Shown here: in pieces, positions 5,578 through 11,405 of the stretch
Layout: every line of letters begins with the position of its first letter
Position numbering within the stretch: position 1 is the stretch's first letter
Translations under genes and position numbers: made by a program
Notes under the pieces: generated by a model
Told to the model about the DNA's origin: nothing
Seen by the model: the letters and a program-made list of their open reading frames with translations, nothing else
The model's database searches: none
Assembly (NCBI GenBank): GCA_021767845.1
Contig: JAASSQ010000085.1
Span: 1-11,405 of the forward strand
From: Roseovarius sp.
GTDB taxonomy: Bacteria > Pseudomonadota > Alphaproteobacteria > Rhodobacterales > Rhodobacteraceae
Reading direction: 5' to 3'
Length of the DNA stretch: 11,405 nucleotides

Positions 5578-8093
5578 GCCTGCACCTCGCGCACGATCCG
5601 CCATGCCTCTCGGCGCGGCTTGCCTTCCACCTCTGCGCCGTTCGCCTCGATCACCCAGCCGTGCGATTCCAGCTTGCGCAGCGCCTTGCGGGCGCGATCC
5701 GTCACCTTGAACGGGCCACGCTGCGCCGCCGCGCGGGCCGATATGCACGGCTCGCCCCATGAGTTCAAAAGCCAGAGGCGCATCCGCTCCGCGTCGGCTA
5801 CCTCGGGCGGCACGATTGCAGCATCTGCGAGGCGCGCGGCCTCGTTCGCGTAGAAGGTGGCAACCTCGATTGCGCCCGCCATTGTCTCGCCTGTCACCTC
5901 GGGCGCGTCCGGGTCCGCATAGATGGTCAGCACCGCCGCGAGGCGGGCGGCGTGTTCTGCGGTTTTACTGGCGAAAGCGCGCGCATCCTCGAAAGGTCCG
6001 CCCGGTGCCTGCGCCTTTTCCACCTCGCGGGCAAAGGCGGTCAGCACGTCCCGCGCCTCTTGGCTCATGGGCAGGACGGGCGGTGCAAGTTCGTTCCGCT
6101 TGCCATCCGCAAGAGGCAGATCGCGAGAAGAAAGCAACCGGATGCGCGCGGCGAATTTACCAATTTCGGCCTCGGCCCGCGCGTCTTTTTCCATGCGCAG
6201 GCGAGTGCCAATGCGCGAGGCAGGACGGCACGTCAGGAAACGGGCAATAAGTCCCTGCCCGTTCGCCATCGGGTCCGATAGCAGGGCCTCCGCCGCGACC
6301 GGCTGCACAAGGATATGCGCAGAAAAGCGCCGCCCGGTGTAGCTTTCCACGCCATCGCCAGCGCGCCACCGGTCAAGCGGTTGGCCATCCCACATGGCAC
6401 TGAAGCTGGCGCAGGTGGCGAGGCGGTTTTCCGCCTTCATGCTGTGCCCGCCGATGAGCGCGCCGCCTTCCTCGGTCATGATCCCGAGGCTGGCGCGCAG
6501 TTCGGGCAGGTGCTTCACGATCCCCTCAATCGTCGGGGCCGATGCCACGATGTGCGGCTTGATCGGCGCGGGCGGTTCCGGCCCGAGGGCTTGCAGATCG
6601 GCCCGTTTTGCGGCGCTGTCGGTTTTCTTGTCCGCCAGTATCTTCGCGCGGGTTGCCTTCCATACCTCGTGCGCATCCCGCCAAAGGTCGCGCGCTATGT
6701 CGTGGTCGGTGCGCAGATCAGCCTCGAAGTCGCGCACGCCGCGCATGGCGAGGCGGTCGGCGGTGCTCTTGCGTTCGCCGCTTTCGGCCACCGTCAGCAG
6801 AAACAGGCTTGCGGGCGCGGTTCCGTTCAATGTCTCCGCGTCCCGATGCCCCTGCGCGGCCAGCGCCGCCGATGCCAGGACGGATGCGGCGCACATTGCA
6901 ACGGGGGCCTCGGTCGCGGCGGCAATAGCCTCTGCCGGTTCGCGCAGCGGCCCCAGCGCGGCCACCGGATAGGGTCCGGCCTCGGGCATGTCGCGGATCA
7001 GCGGCGTCGGATCGGCACGATCAAGGCGGGTCTGGTCTCGCTCGGCTTGCACGCGCTCGGCTTCCTCGCGGCCCGCCTCGGTCTCGATCGAATAGAGACC
7101 ATGCCGGGCGAGGTGCCCGAGGCGCAGGCGGCGCAAGGTGTTCTGAACGCGCTTTTGCAATTCCCGCTGACCCCGCTCCGAGGTCCAGCGATCATCGCCT
7201 TCGGTCTCTTGGCAAAAGCGCGGATAGGCGGCGTCGAAGATTTCTTCGGCGCTCGGGTCCGCGCCTGTCTTGCGCTGATAGCTGGCGAGTTCGGCAATCA
7301 CGATCTGCCGCCAGAAGGCTTCGCGGCCATCCGTGACCATCCCAGCGGCGTTGCGCACAATCTCGCCCGGCCCGCCATTGCCGCCATTGCCGCCCTTATG
7401 CGCCGGTTTCCAGCCGGGCATGGGGTCAAGGCGCGCGAGGCGGTCGAGGTCGGCGGCGAGCGCATCCTCGATTATGACTGCGGTCAGCTCGTCAACGTAT
7501 CCTTTCGCCTTCTTTGCCGCGTCTGCGACCCAGTTGACTGTGCCGCCGAGACGCAGGACGCGGGCGCTATCCCTCACCTTCGCATCGGCCCCGACATGCG
7601 CCACTAGTGCACCCAGGGCTTCGGTGTAGCCGTCCGGGTCGTCGCACAGTTCGCGCAGCGGCAACCAGTGATGCACGCGCTTTTCGGGGTGCTGGCCTGT
7701 TCTGACGCGGATCGCGCCTTTCAGGCCAGCCGCCTCGATCCGTTCGGCTACCTTGTCCGCGTCTTCGTCGGCTTCGCAACCGGCGAAGGCGGCGGCGTAG
7801 TAGTCCAGCGTCGAGCCGCGCTTGTGCGGGTTCGCATCGGGCGCGCGCAGGGCTGCGCCAATGTAGATATTTGCGCCTCTCGCGTTCTCTTGCGCCGCGA
7901 AGCTTGCGGCGTCGTCGAGGTCATCAAGGGCGAACATCCGGGCGCGGTCGGGTGCTGGGCTTCCCGGCGCAGTATAGGCAATCTCGCAAAGCCCGTCCTC
8001 GTATTCGGTGCCGATGTAGGGCGCGGCCCATGCGGCAAGGTGCTGGCGGATCATATCGAGGTCGGGCGCGAGAATCGTCTCTTGCATGTTCAT
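5574..8093 (-). CDS. RepB-like primase fused to DUF3987 (YfjI-type) helicase-like ATPase
   Basis: This 839-aa replication protein has two parts. Residues about 20-215 resemble the RepB-like archaeo-eukaryotic primase domain: an acidic AGCEADEDAD stretch (about 104-113), RTGQHPEKRVHHW with His141/142, and RVLRLGGTVNW (about 178-188). A GGNGGNGG linker (about 234-241) follows. Residues about 375-800 form a DUF3987 P-loop ATPase. Its Walker A-like loop is AESGERKST (436-444, Lys442), its acidic TEEGG (540-544) is the likely Walker B/sensor region, and GQGLIARFL (612-620) is a probable arginine-finger segment. The C-terminus looks like a winged helix. The start at 8093 overlaps the 31-aa gene (TGATG). 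It probably primes and unwinds element DNA, as primase-helicases do in PICIs and P4. Confidence 0.87.
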   Translation of the reverse strand: MNMQETILAPDLDMIRQHLAAWAAPYIGTEYEDGLCEIAYTAPGSPAPDRARMFALDDLDDAASFAAQENARGANIYIGAALRAPDANPHKRGSTLDYYAAAFAGCEADEDADKVAERIEAAGLKGAIRVRTGQHPEKRVHHWLPLRELCDDPDGYTEALGALVAHVGADAKVRDSARVLRLGGTVNWVADAAKKAKGYVDELTAVIIEDALAADLDRLARLDPMPGWKPAHKGGNGGNGGPGEIVRNAAGMVTDGREAFWRQIVIAELASYQRKTGADPSAEEIFDAAYPRFCQETEGDDRWTSERGQRELQKRVQNTLRRLRLGHLARHGLYSIETEAGREEAERVQAERDQTRLDRADPTPLIRDMPEAGPYPVAALGPLREPAEAIAAATEAPVAMCAASVLASAALAAQGHRDAETLNGTAPASLFLLTVAESGERKSTADRLAMRGVRDFEADLRTDHDIARDLWRDAHEVWKATRAKILADKKTDSAAKRADLQALGPEPPAPIKPHIVASAPTIEGIVKHLPELRASLGIMTEEGGALIGGHSMKAENRLATCASFSAMWDGQPLDRWRAGDGVESYTGRRFSAHILVQPVAAEALLSDPMANGQGLIARFLTCRPASRIGTRLRMEKDARAEAEIGKFAARIRLLSSRDLPLADGKRNELAPPVLPMSQEARDVLTAFAREVEKAQAPGGPFEDARAFASKTAEHAARLAAVLTIYADPDAPEVTGETMAGAIEVATFYANEAARLADAAIVPPEVADAERMRLWLLNSWGEPCISARAAAQRGPFKVTDRARKALRKLESHGWVIEANGAEVEGKPRREAWRIVREVQA

Positions 8094-8188
8094 CAGTTTG
8101 CCCCCCAGATCAGGGCTGCGATTGCCTGCGCTTGCGCCTCAGTCAGCCCGTGAAGGCGCATCAGCATTTTGATTTGAAGCTGCCTCAT
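8093..8188 (-). CDS. 31-aa mini-protein coupled to the primase gene
   Basis: This is a very short ORF, missed by size cut-offs. Its ATG overlaps the previous stop (ATGA, 8185-8188) and its stop overlaps the primase ATG (TGATG at 8091-8095), so it fills the gap between the two genes exactly. The peptide starts MRQLQIKMLMRLHGLTEAQA and ends AIAALIWGAN. It is a probable single amphipathic helical hairpin, with a LHGLTEAQAQAIAALIWG pattern I recall from tiny phage-associated proteins. It may act mainly to couple translation of the primase, or be a small regulator. Coding status rests on the double overlap; function unknown. Confidence 0.7.
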   Translation of the reverse strand: MRQLQIKMLMRLHGLTEAQAQAIAALIWGAN

Positions 8189-8427
8189 ATCGCGCCCTCC
8201 GCCAGTTCGAGCGGATCGTAAAAACCCGCCCCCTCAACGCGGGCCAGGACGTGGCCCCGGTCATCCTTCAGGACACGCACCGGGTCGCAATTGCAAACCT
8301 CTGCGGGCGTGTAGATCGCGCAGCCCGGATCGTGCTGGATTTCGACGTGATAGAGATTGCCGCGCTTGATATGCTTGCGGCGTGCGGCGGCCCATGCTCG
8401 GCGGGCTTGCCTTTTCGTTTGTGTCAT
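8185..8427 (-). CDS. 80-aa HDxxC/CxCDP hypothetical protein, first gene of the replication operon
   Basis: The start at 8427 (MTQTKRQARRAW) was chosen for its GAGGA SD with a 7-nt spacer. An ATG at 8445 adds six residues but has no SD. The N-terminus is strongly basic (RRAWAAARRKHIKRG) and could contact nucleic acid. It is followed by YHVEIQHDPGCAIYTPAEVCNCDPVRVL. The His-Asp-x-x-Cys and Cys-x-Cys-Asp-Pro arrangement suggests a metal site or a conserved small fold, and I recall similar HD..C/C.CDP proteins in alphaproteobacterial mobile elements. It leads a block of overlapping genes ending in the primase and its two followers. The precise function is unknown. Confidence 0.75.
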   Translation of the reverse strand: MTQTKRQARRAWAAARRKHIKRGNLYHVEIQHDPGCAIYTPAEVCNCDPVRVLKDDRGHVLARVEGAGFYDPLELAEGAI

Positions 8428-8468
8428 CGCTCGGTCCTCGGTCATTGCCCGAGGCGCGCGGCGGTGCT

Positions 8469-8495
8469 AGAATACCCCAAAGCCGTCCCGCTTTG
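8469..8495 (-). promoter_or_regulatory. Possible promoter/operator of the replication operon
   Basis: A -10-like TATTCT lies at 8474-8469 on the minus strand, 41 bp before the 8427 start codon. No good -35 is visible upstream. A perfect dyad, CAAAGC-N6-GCTTTG (8478-8495), occupies the spacer and -35 position and would suit a repressor or activator site, for example for the element HTH protein or a helper-phage factor. The dyad is seen; the role is inferred. Confidence 0.35.
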
Positions 8496-8510
8496 TGACT
8501 ATCCTGAAAG

Positions 8511-8534
8511 CCCGCGCCGTCGCCCCGGTGCGGG
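8511..8534. terminator. GC-rich hairpin between the integration and replication modules
   Basis: CCCGCGCCG (8511-8519) pairs over 9 positions (one G-T wobble) with CGGTGCGGG (8526-8534), with a 6-nt loop. It is flanked by AAAG on the left and TTTT on the right and starts 3 bp past the stop codon of the 92-aa gene (8538-8540). On the minus strand the U-tract is only CUUU, so it is a moderate terminator or attenuator for the int-side transcript. On the plus strand the T-tract is better, and it may also stop antisense transcription. Confidence 0.5.
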
Positions 8535-8537
8535 TTT

Positions 8538-8816
8538 TCACTTTTCGGCGCGTGCCTGCGCGGCCTCTTCATCCGTGAGTGTTTCGGTCGATCCGCCAAG
8601 GCCCACCCATTCCTTCATGCGGGCGCGCTCGATCTCGCGCAGCTTCTCCTGCGCGCTGTGAATCACCACCAGCAGCGCATCGGCGGTCGGATCAGACGTT
8701 GTTGGTATTGCCGCGTCGGCAAGGTGATCCAAAGCCACGAGATGCGCGCGCAAGTGGTTCAGCAGATCATCGGTGTGTTCGTAATTGTGGCGGATGTGAT
8801 TTGGAATACTGGTCAT
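8538..8816 (-). CDS. 92-aa hypothetical helical protein after the HTH gene
   Basis: The start at 8816 shares one base with the stop of the HTH gene (TGATG), giving MTSIPNHIRHNYEHTDDLLNH. An in-frame ATG at 8870 would only add shadow sequence from that gene. The protein is predicted all-helical: HLRAHLVALDHLADAA, then ADALLVVIHSAQEKLREIERARMKEW, then an acidic tail (TDEEAAQARAEK). There are no metal, membrane or catalytic motifs. It is the last gene before the hairpin, so it probably belongs to the int/xis transcript. It could be a partner of the HTH protein; the family is not recognised. Confidence 0.75.
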   Translation of the reverse strand: MTSIPNHIRHNYEHTDDLLNHLRAHLVALDHLADAAIPTTSDPTADALLVVIHSAQEKLREIERARMKEWVGLGGSTETLTDEEAAQARAEK

Positions 8817-9022
8817 CACGCGGCCCCCTGCTTTGCGCGGGGTTGCGCCTGCTCCTGTTCCAGCAGCCAAGCCTCGATTGCCGCCGGGCGATAGTAGATT
8901 TGCCGCCCCAACTTGATAAAGGGCGGGCCGATGCGCTGCGCGCGCTCGCGCTGCACCGTGCGAAGGGAAACACCACGCGCGGCGGCGTAGTCAGCTTCCG
9001 TGATAAGGTCTTGAATGGTCAT
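8816..9022 (-). CDS. AlpA/excisionase-type helix-turn-helix protein
   Basis: This 68-aa DNA-binding protein of the HTH_17/MerR-like excisionase class has ITEADYAAARGVSLRTVQRERAQ (about 7-29) as its HTH. It is followed by the wing IGPPFIKLGRQIYYRPAAIEAWLLEQE, a hallmark of AlpA/Xis-type proteins. A good SD (GTGAGG) lies 7 nt upstream. A role as recombination directionality factor, as transcriptional switch (P4 Vis/AlpA or PICI AlpA-like), or both, is expected from the family and from its place between int and the replication genes. Dyads directly upstream (9026-9068) may be its own operator. Its basic C-terminal tail (QPRAKQGAA) may add DNA contacts. Confidence 0.88.
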   Translation of the reverse strand: MTIQDLITEADYAAARGVSLRTVQRERAQRIGPPFIKLGRQIYYRPAAIEAWLLEQEQAQPRAKQGAA

Positions 9023-9025
9023 TGT

Positions 9026-9068
9026 TTGGCCTCACTCAATCGCGGATTGCGGTTGGAAGTGTGGCCAA
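9026..9068 (-). promoter_or_regulatory. Dyad-rich control region upstream of the HTH gene
   Basis: The 98-bp gap 9023-9120 holds CAATC-GCG-GATTG (9037-9049), a perfect interrupted palindrome 15 bp before the start codon. It is bracketed by TTGGCC (9026-9031) and its inverse GGCCAA (9063-9068). GGAAGTGT inside it also matches the core of the repeats at 5492-5517. I see no clear -35/-10 pair. It is a likely operator for autoregulation or a Xis site, by position only. Confidence 0.35.
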
Positions 9069-9120
9069 TGTCGCCTATGTTCATCGGGTGAACCGGGCGG
9101 GTATTTCGAGAAAGCCGGAC

Positions 9121-9723
9121 CTAAAATCCCGCCCCTTTCAGTATCGCGCGCAAGGCGTCCTTTCCGATTGCAGGCTCGCCAACCTGCCCAAGCACAATGT
9201 TTGCTACGGCAAAAAAGGCTCCATCCTCATTCGCGCTCGGCTTGCGCCCAAACACGAACAACCAGCCTTCGGCCATCTGTTGAACCAAGAGCCTCGCCCG
9301 ATCGCGGTCTCGATCTTGCGGGCCGCGCGGCAGTGCAAGGGCGTCTGCGGCGCGCTCGGCTTGCGCCTGCATCCGTGCCACGTCCTGCGCGAAGGCTGTA
9401 AGCTGGCCCGCCTGCCCGTGTTCCATTGCGGCTCTCTCGGGCTGGCCCATACGGTCAACCGCCTGTTGTGCCGCCACCAGCGCCTTTTGTAGCGCCGCGA
9501 TCCGGTCTTGTGACTGGTGCGGATCAGGTCGCGCACCTTTACGGGCTCGCAGATAAGTCAACGCCGCCTCGATCCGTTTCAAGAAAGCGTCCTGCCGGTC
9601 TCGATCCTTGAAAGCCGCAAGCCGCCGCACTGACAATTCGTTGCGGATCATGTCGCGCTTTTCATCGGTCAACCTGACAGGCTCGGCCCATCCGCTCGGC
9701 GCTCTTGCTCGCTCCGCCTTCAT
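9121..9723 (-). CDS. 200-aa helical protein translationally coupled to integrase
   Basis: The ATG at 9723 overlaps the integrase stop (ATGA, 9720-9723). The protein is highly charged and predicted nearly all-helical. Coiled coil spans about 70-155 (RIAALQKALVAAQQAVDRMG and ARMQAQAERAADALAL). The C-terminal globular segment, VQQMAEGWLFVFGRKPSANEDGAFFAVANIVLG, recalls a motif seen in hypothetical proteins of proteobacterial mobile elements. There is no signal peptide, TM segment or enzyme motif. The tight link to int suggests an accessory role in integration/excision, or cargo such as a defence or interference protein; neither is shown. The family is not recognised. Confidence 0.8.
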   Translation of the reverse strand: MKAERARAPSGWAEPVRLTDEKRDMIRNELSVRRLAAFKDRDRQDAFLKRIEAALTYLRARKGARPDPHQSQDRIAALQKALVAAQQAVDRMGQPERAAMEHGQAGQLTAFAQDVARMQAQAERAADALALPRGPQDRDRDRARLLVQQMAEGWLFVFGRKPSANEDGAFFAVANIVLGQVGEPAIGKDALRAILKGAGF

Positions 9724-11024
9724 GCCCGCGCCCCTTCCAGCCTGACTACGTTGTCAGCCTGCGCGGCGTCCGGGTCTTGGCCTGCCACGATCTGCAATAG
9801 GCGGGCGTCCCATGCCTCCCATGCGGCCTGTCGTTCGGCATCAAAGCTGTGGTGATCGTAAACCGCGATGATCCCGCCTTTCGTATGCCCGATGGTCAAC
9901 TCGGCAATGTCGGGCCTCACGCGGCACGCGGAAAGGCCGGTGCGCATCGTGCGGCGCAGGTCGTGCGGGGTCCACCGCCCCCAAGGCTGCACCGCCTTTG
10001 CGCCTAGTGCGACGTGCTGGCGGTCCACTGCTCGGCACAAGGCGGCGTTTGTGATAGCCCTGCCCGGTCTGGCCTCAAAAATGAACCCGCACCAAGGTTC
10101 ATCCCTCCGCTGCGACAAGCGGTCGATCTCGGCCCTGGCCTCTGCGATGATCTGCAAGGCGGTATCGGTCAGATAGACGGTGTGCGCGGAATCGGTCTTG
10201 CCGCGCCGCGCGGCTGGAATAGTCCACCAGCGGCCGGAGATTTCATCCTCATGCATCCCGGCAACCTCGCCCGGCCTCTGCCCGGTCACCAGCACAAGCT
10301 TGAGGCAAGCCACGGTCAGGCGGTGCAAACCGCTTGTCTCGGCATTGGTCCAGAAAGCGCGGATTTCGTCGTTGTCGAGCACGCGGCCCCGCACCTTCGC
10401 CTTAAGCGGATCGCGCTTGCCCTTCACCGTGATGCTGGACGGTTTCAGCCCGGCCAATGGGTTCGCCGGGATATAGTCGCGGTCGGTCGCGAAATCCATC
10501 AGGCGGCGAGCGTAGATCAAAAGCTGCGCCGCGGCGCGTGGGGTCTGTTCCGCCTTGGCCTCGACAACCTCGATCACGTCGCGGCGGCGTATGTCGGACA
10601 CCTTCATGTTGCCAATGGCAGGCACCAGATCGTTGTTGATGTATCCGCGAATTGCCTTTTCGCTCGCCAGCCCGGATGCGTGCTTGTCCAGCCATTCCCC
10701 GGCCAGCTCTTTCAGCAGCGGCTCCTCGCGCCTGCGCCTCTTGGCCTCCAAGGGGTCTTTGCCCTGGGCTATGTCTCGGGCCAGATCGCGCGCTTCGGCC
10801 CGTGCGGCCTCAAGCGTCCATGTTGGCCAGTCACCTATCGTCTTGCGACGTTCGCGCCCGTCGATGGTGTATTTCAGAATGAAGGCTTTGCCACCGGCTG
10901 AGGTGATGCGCAGCCCAAAGCCGCGGGGCGCGTCCCGGTGATCGTCAAATACCAGGCGCTGCCCCTTGGCAGGCAGTTCCGCCTTGGCAATCGTGCCGCG
11001 ATTTCCGTCTGTCAATTTGGGCAT
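9720..11024 (-). CDS. int: Tyrosine recombinase (P4-type integrase)
   Basis: This 434-aa site-specific recombinase presumably integrates and excises the element at tRNA-Asn. The N-terminal DUF4102-type arm-binding domain covers about 1-95 (FGLRITSAGGKAFILKY, RRKTIGDWPTWTLEAARAEA), a core-binding SAM-like domain about 105-190, and the catalytic domain about 215-415. The catalytic residues are present: Arg250 in TGQRPGEV, Lys276 in RRGKTDSAH, His354 and Arg357 in PHDLRRT, His380 in IGH, and the nucleophile Tyr389 in AVYDHH. The SD AGGA lies about 9 nt before the start at 11024. The gene begins about 230 bp from attR, and its upstream region carries the arm-site array, so autoregulation is likely. 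Confidence 0.95.
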   Translation of the reverse strand: MPKLTDGNRGTIAKAELPAKGQRLVFDDHRDAPRGFGLRITSAGGKAFILKYTIDGRERRKTIGDWPTWTLEAARAEARDLARDIAQGKDPLEAKRRRREEPLLKELAGEWLDKHASGLASEKAIRGYINNDLVPAIGNMKVSDIRRRDVIEVVEAKAEQTPRAAAQLLIYARRLMDFATDRDYIPANPLAGLKPSSITVKGKRDPLKAKVRGRVLDNDEIRAFWTNAETSGLHRLTVACLKLVLVTGQRPGEVAGMHEDEISGRWWTIPAARRGKTDSAHTVYLTDTALQIIAEARAEIDRLSQRRDEPWCGFIFEARPGRAITNAALCRAVDRQHVALGAKAVQPWGRWTPHDLRRTMRTGLSACRVRPDIAELTIGHTKGGIIAVYDHHSFDAERQAAWEAWDARLLQIVAGQDPDAAQADNVVRLEGARA

Positions 11025-11070
11025 TGTGAAACGTCCTATGCGTCAGCGGTCGATGATGGCGTTGCCGAGC

Positions 11071-11222
11071 TTGTCACCGGATTTGTCACCATTTGTCACC
11101 GGATTTGTCACTGTTTGAACGTGTAGCGCATGGCGTCTTGTGTCGTCAAATGTCAATTGGTCAACGCATTTTGTCGTTATAAAACAATAGCTTTAGGTGC
11201 CGCATGGCGAGAATTTGTCACC
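11071..11222 (+). promoter_or_regulatory. Right-end TTGTCACC array: candidate integrase arm-type sites
   Basis: Exact TTGTCACC copies lie at 11071-11078, 11083-11090, 11093-11100 and 11215-11222, with a TTGTCACT copy at 11105-11112. Spacings of 12, 10 and 12 bp put the first four roughly on one helix face. All read in the same direction as the left-end copies. They occupy the 232-bp noncoding stretch between int and attR and overlap the probable int promoter. Arm-type binding by Int is inferred. Confidence 0.7.
11120..11164 (-). promoter_or_regulatory. Possible int promoter with tandem TTGAC hexamers
   Basis: On the minus strand TTGACC (11164-11159), TTGACA (11156-11151) and TTGACG (11149-11144) follow one another. 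The last is 18 bp from a weak -10-like TACACG (11125-11120). Transcription would start near 11113, inside the arm-site array, so bound integrase could block it. TTGACA has no good -10 at 17 bp. Assignment is tentative. Confidence 0.35.
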
Positions 11223-11256
11223 TTTTCAGCACCTTGAATTGGTCACAAAAAATCGC

Positions 11257-11305
11257 CTGTTAATCAATTGGTCGCAGGTTCGATCCCTGCCGCCGGAGCC
11301 AAAAT
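11257..11305 (+). repeat. attR: displaced 49-bp tRNA-Asn 3' half
   Basis: This is a perfect copy of 2297-2345 (offset 8,960 bp), running from the anticodon loop through CCA plus AAAAT. It lacks the tRNA 5' half, so it is not a functional tRNA. The left flank (AAAAATCGC) is element DNA and the right flank is host DNA. The following 100 bp (11306-11405) show no gene or repeat I can support. Confidence 0.95.
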
Positions 11306-11405
11306 CCCCAGATAGTCCAGTCGCTACCGGCTCAGGCTGGCGCTTTCGTCAGTGGCAATCGCGACAACCGTGGCGTCACCCGGTCAGCCAGGAACGGAAG
11401 GTCTC

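Larger units (their letters stand above)
2297..11305. mobile_element. Integrated phage-satellite-like element in tRNA-Asn (8,960 bp att to att)
   Basis: The element is bounded by the 49-bp attL and attR and holds an unbroken set of minus-strand genes. In order they are integrase, helical protein, AlpA/Xis-type HTH, 92-aa protein, a hairpin, the 80-aa and 31-aa proteins, primase-ATPase, the 116-aa and 87-aa proteins, HK97 MCP, P27 TerS, and the 81-aa and 65-aa proteins. There is no TerL, portal, protease, connector, tail, lysis, conjugation or resistance gene. Own integration and replication plus MCP and TerS only is satellite logic, similar in spirit to cfPICIs and tycheposon satellites. The alternative is a heavily deleted prophage. 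The tight gene packing, lack of visible frameshifts and perfect att repeats argue against that. Mobile-element status is near certain; satellite status is a strong inference. Confidence 0.9.

Noticed and set aside
7372..7398. CCGCCATTG tandem repeat in the primase gene as a second iteron array
   Set aside because: It encodes a Gly/Asn linker (GGNGGNGG) between domains; I see no inverse copies, so a flexible linker is the simpler reading.
6315..7607. 430-aa plus-strand ORF opposite the primase
   Set aside because: The opposite strand encodes recognisable primase and P-loop motifs; this frame has no domain and a shadow-like composition.
10014..10901. 295-aa plus-strand ORF opposite the integrase
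   Set aside because: The complete catalytic set of a tyrosine recombinase lies on the other strand, so this is a shadow.
2297..11305. Decayed prophage remnant
   Set aside because: Not fully excluded, but att repeats are perfect, no recognised gene is visibly broken, most neighbours overlap by 1-4 bp and no fragments of other phage genes are visible.

Overview
The window looks like a high-GC alphaproteobacterial chromosome, probably Rhodobacterales. This is inferred from GC-rich codon use and the gene types, not from any marker gene. It falls into three parts.

(1) Host DNA, 1-2296. An EnvZ-type sensor histidine kinase on the minus strand is cut by the window start. A divergent metallo-beta-lactamase-fold hydrolase follows at 1274-2185. 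Next comes an intact tRNA-Asn(GTT) at 2267-2341.

(2) A complete integrated element of 8,960 bp (att to att). It is bounded by a perfect 49-bp direct repeat of the tRNA-Asn 3' part: attL 2297-2345 and attR 11257-11305. All genes I recognise in it lie on the minus strand, mostly joined by ATGA or TGATG stop/start overlaps. Reading from the right end, the recombination and control module holds a tyrosine integrase, a helical protein of unknown function, an AlpA/excisionase-type HTH protein and a 92-aa protein. A GC-rich hairpin separates it from the replication module. That module holds a small HDxxC/CxCDP protein, a 31-aa mini-protein, an 839-aa RepB-like primase plus DUF3987 helicase-type ATPase, and two small proteins. 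One of those two carries an inverted pair of 9-bp repeat arrays inside its coding sequence. Last comes a virion module: an HK97-fold major capsid protein behind its own promoter-like sequence and a structured leader, a GC-rich dyad cluster, a P27-type terminase small subunit, and two small unknown proteins. TTGTCACC repeats sit just inside both att sites and are probable integrase arm sites.

(3) About 100 bp of flanking DNA (11306-11405), in which I see no feature.

The element has its own integration, replication-initiation, capsid and DNA-recognition genes. It has no large terminase, portal, prohead protease, connector, tail or lysis gene. This is the gene content expected of a phage satellite that uses a helper phage. 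The closest concepts are capsid-forming PICIs and the capsid/TerS-bearing satellite tycheposons, but here the virion set is reduced to MCP plus TerS. The genes appear intact and translationally coupled and the att sites match perfectly, which favours a functional satellite over a decayed prophage. The element-level interpretation is inference; the att repeats, ORF layout and family assignments are read from the sequence.
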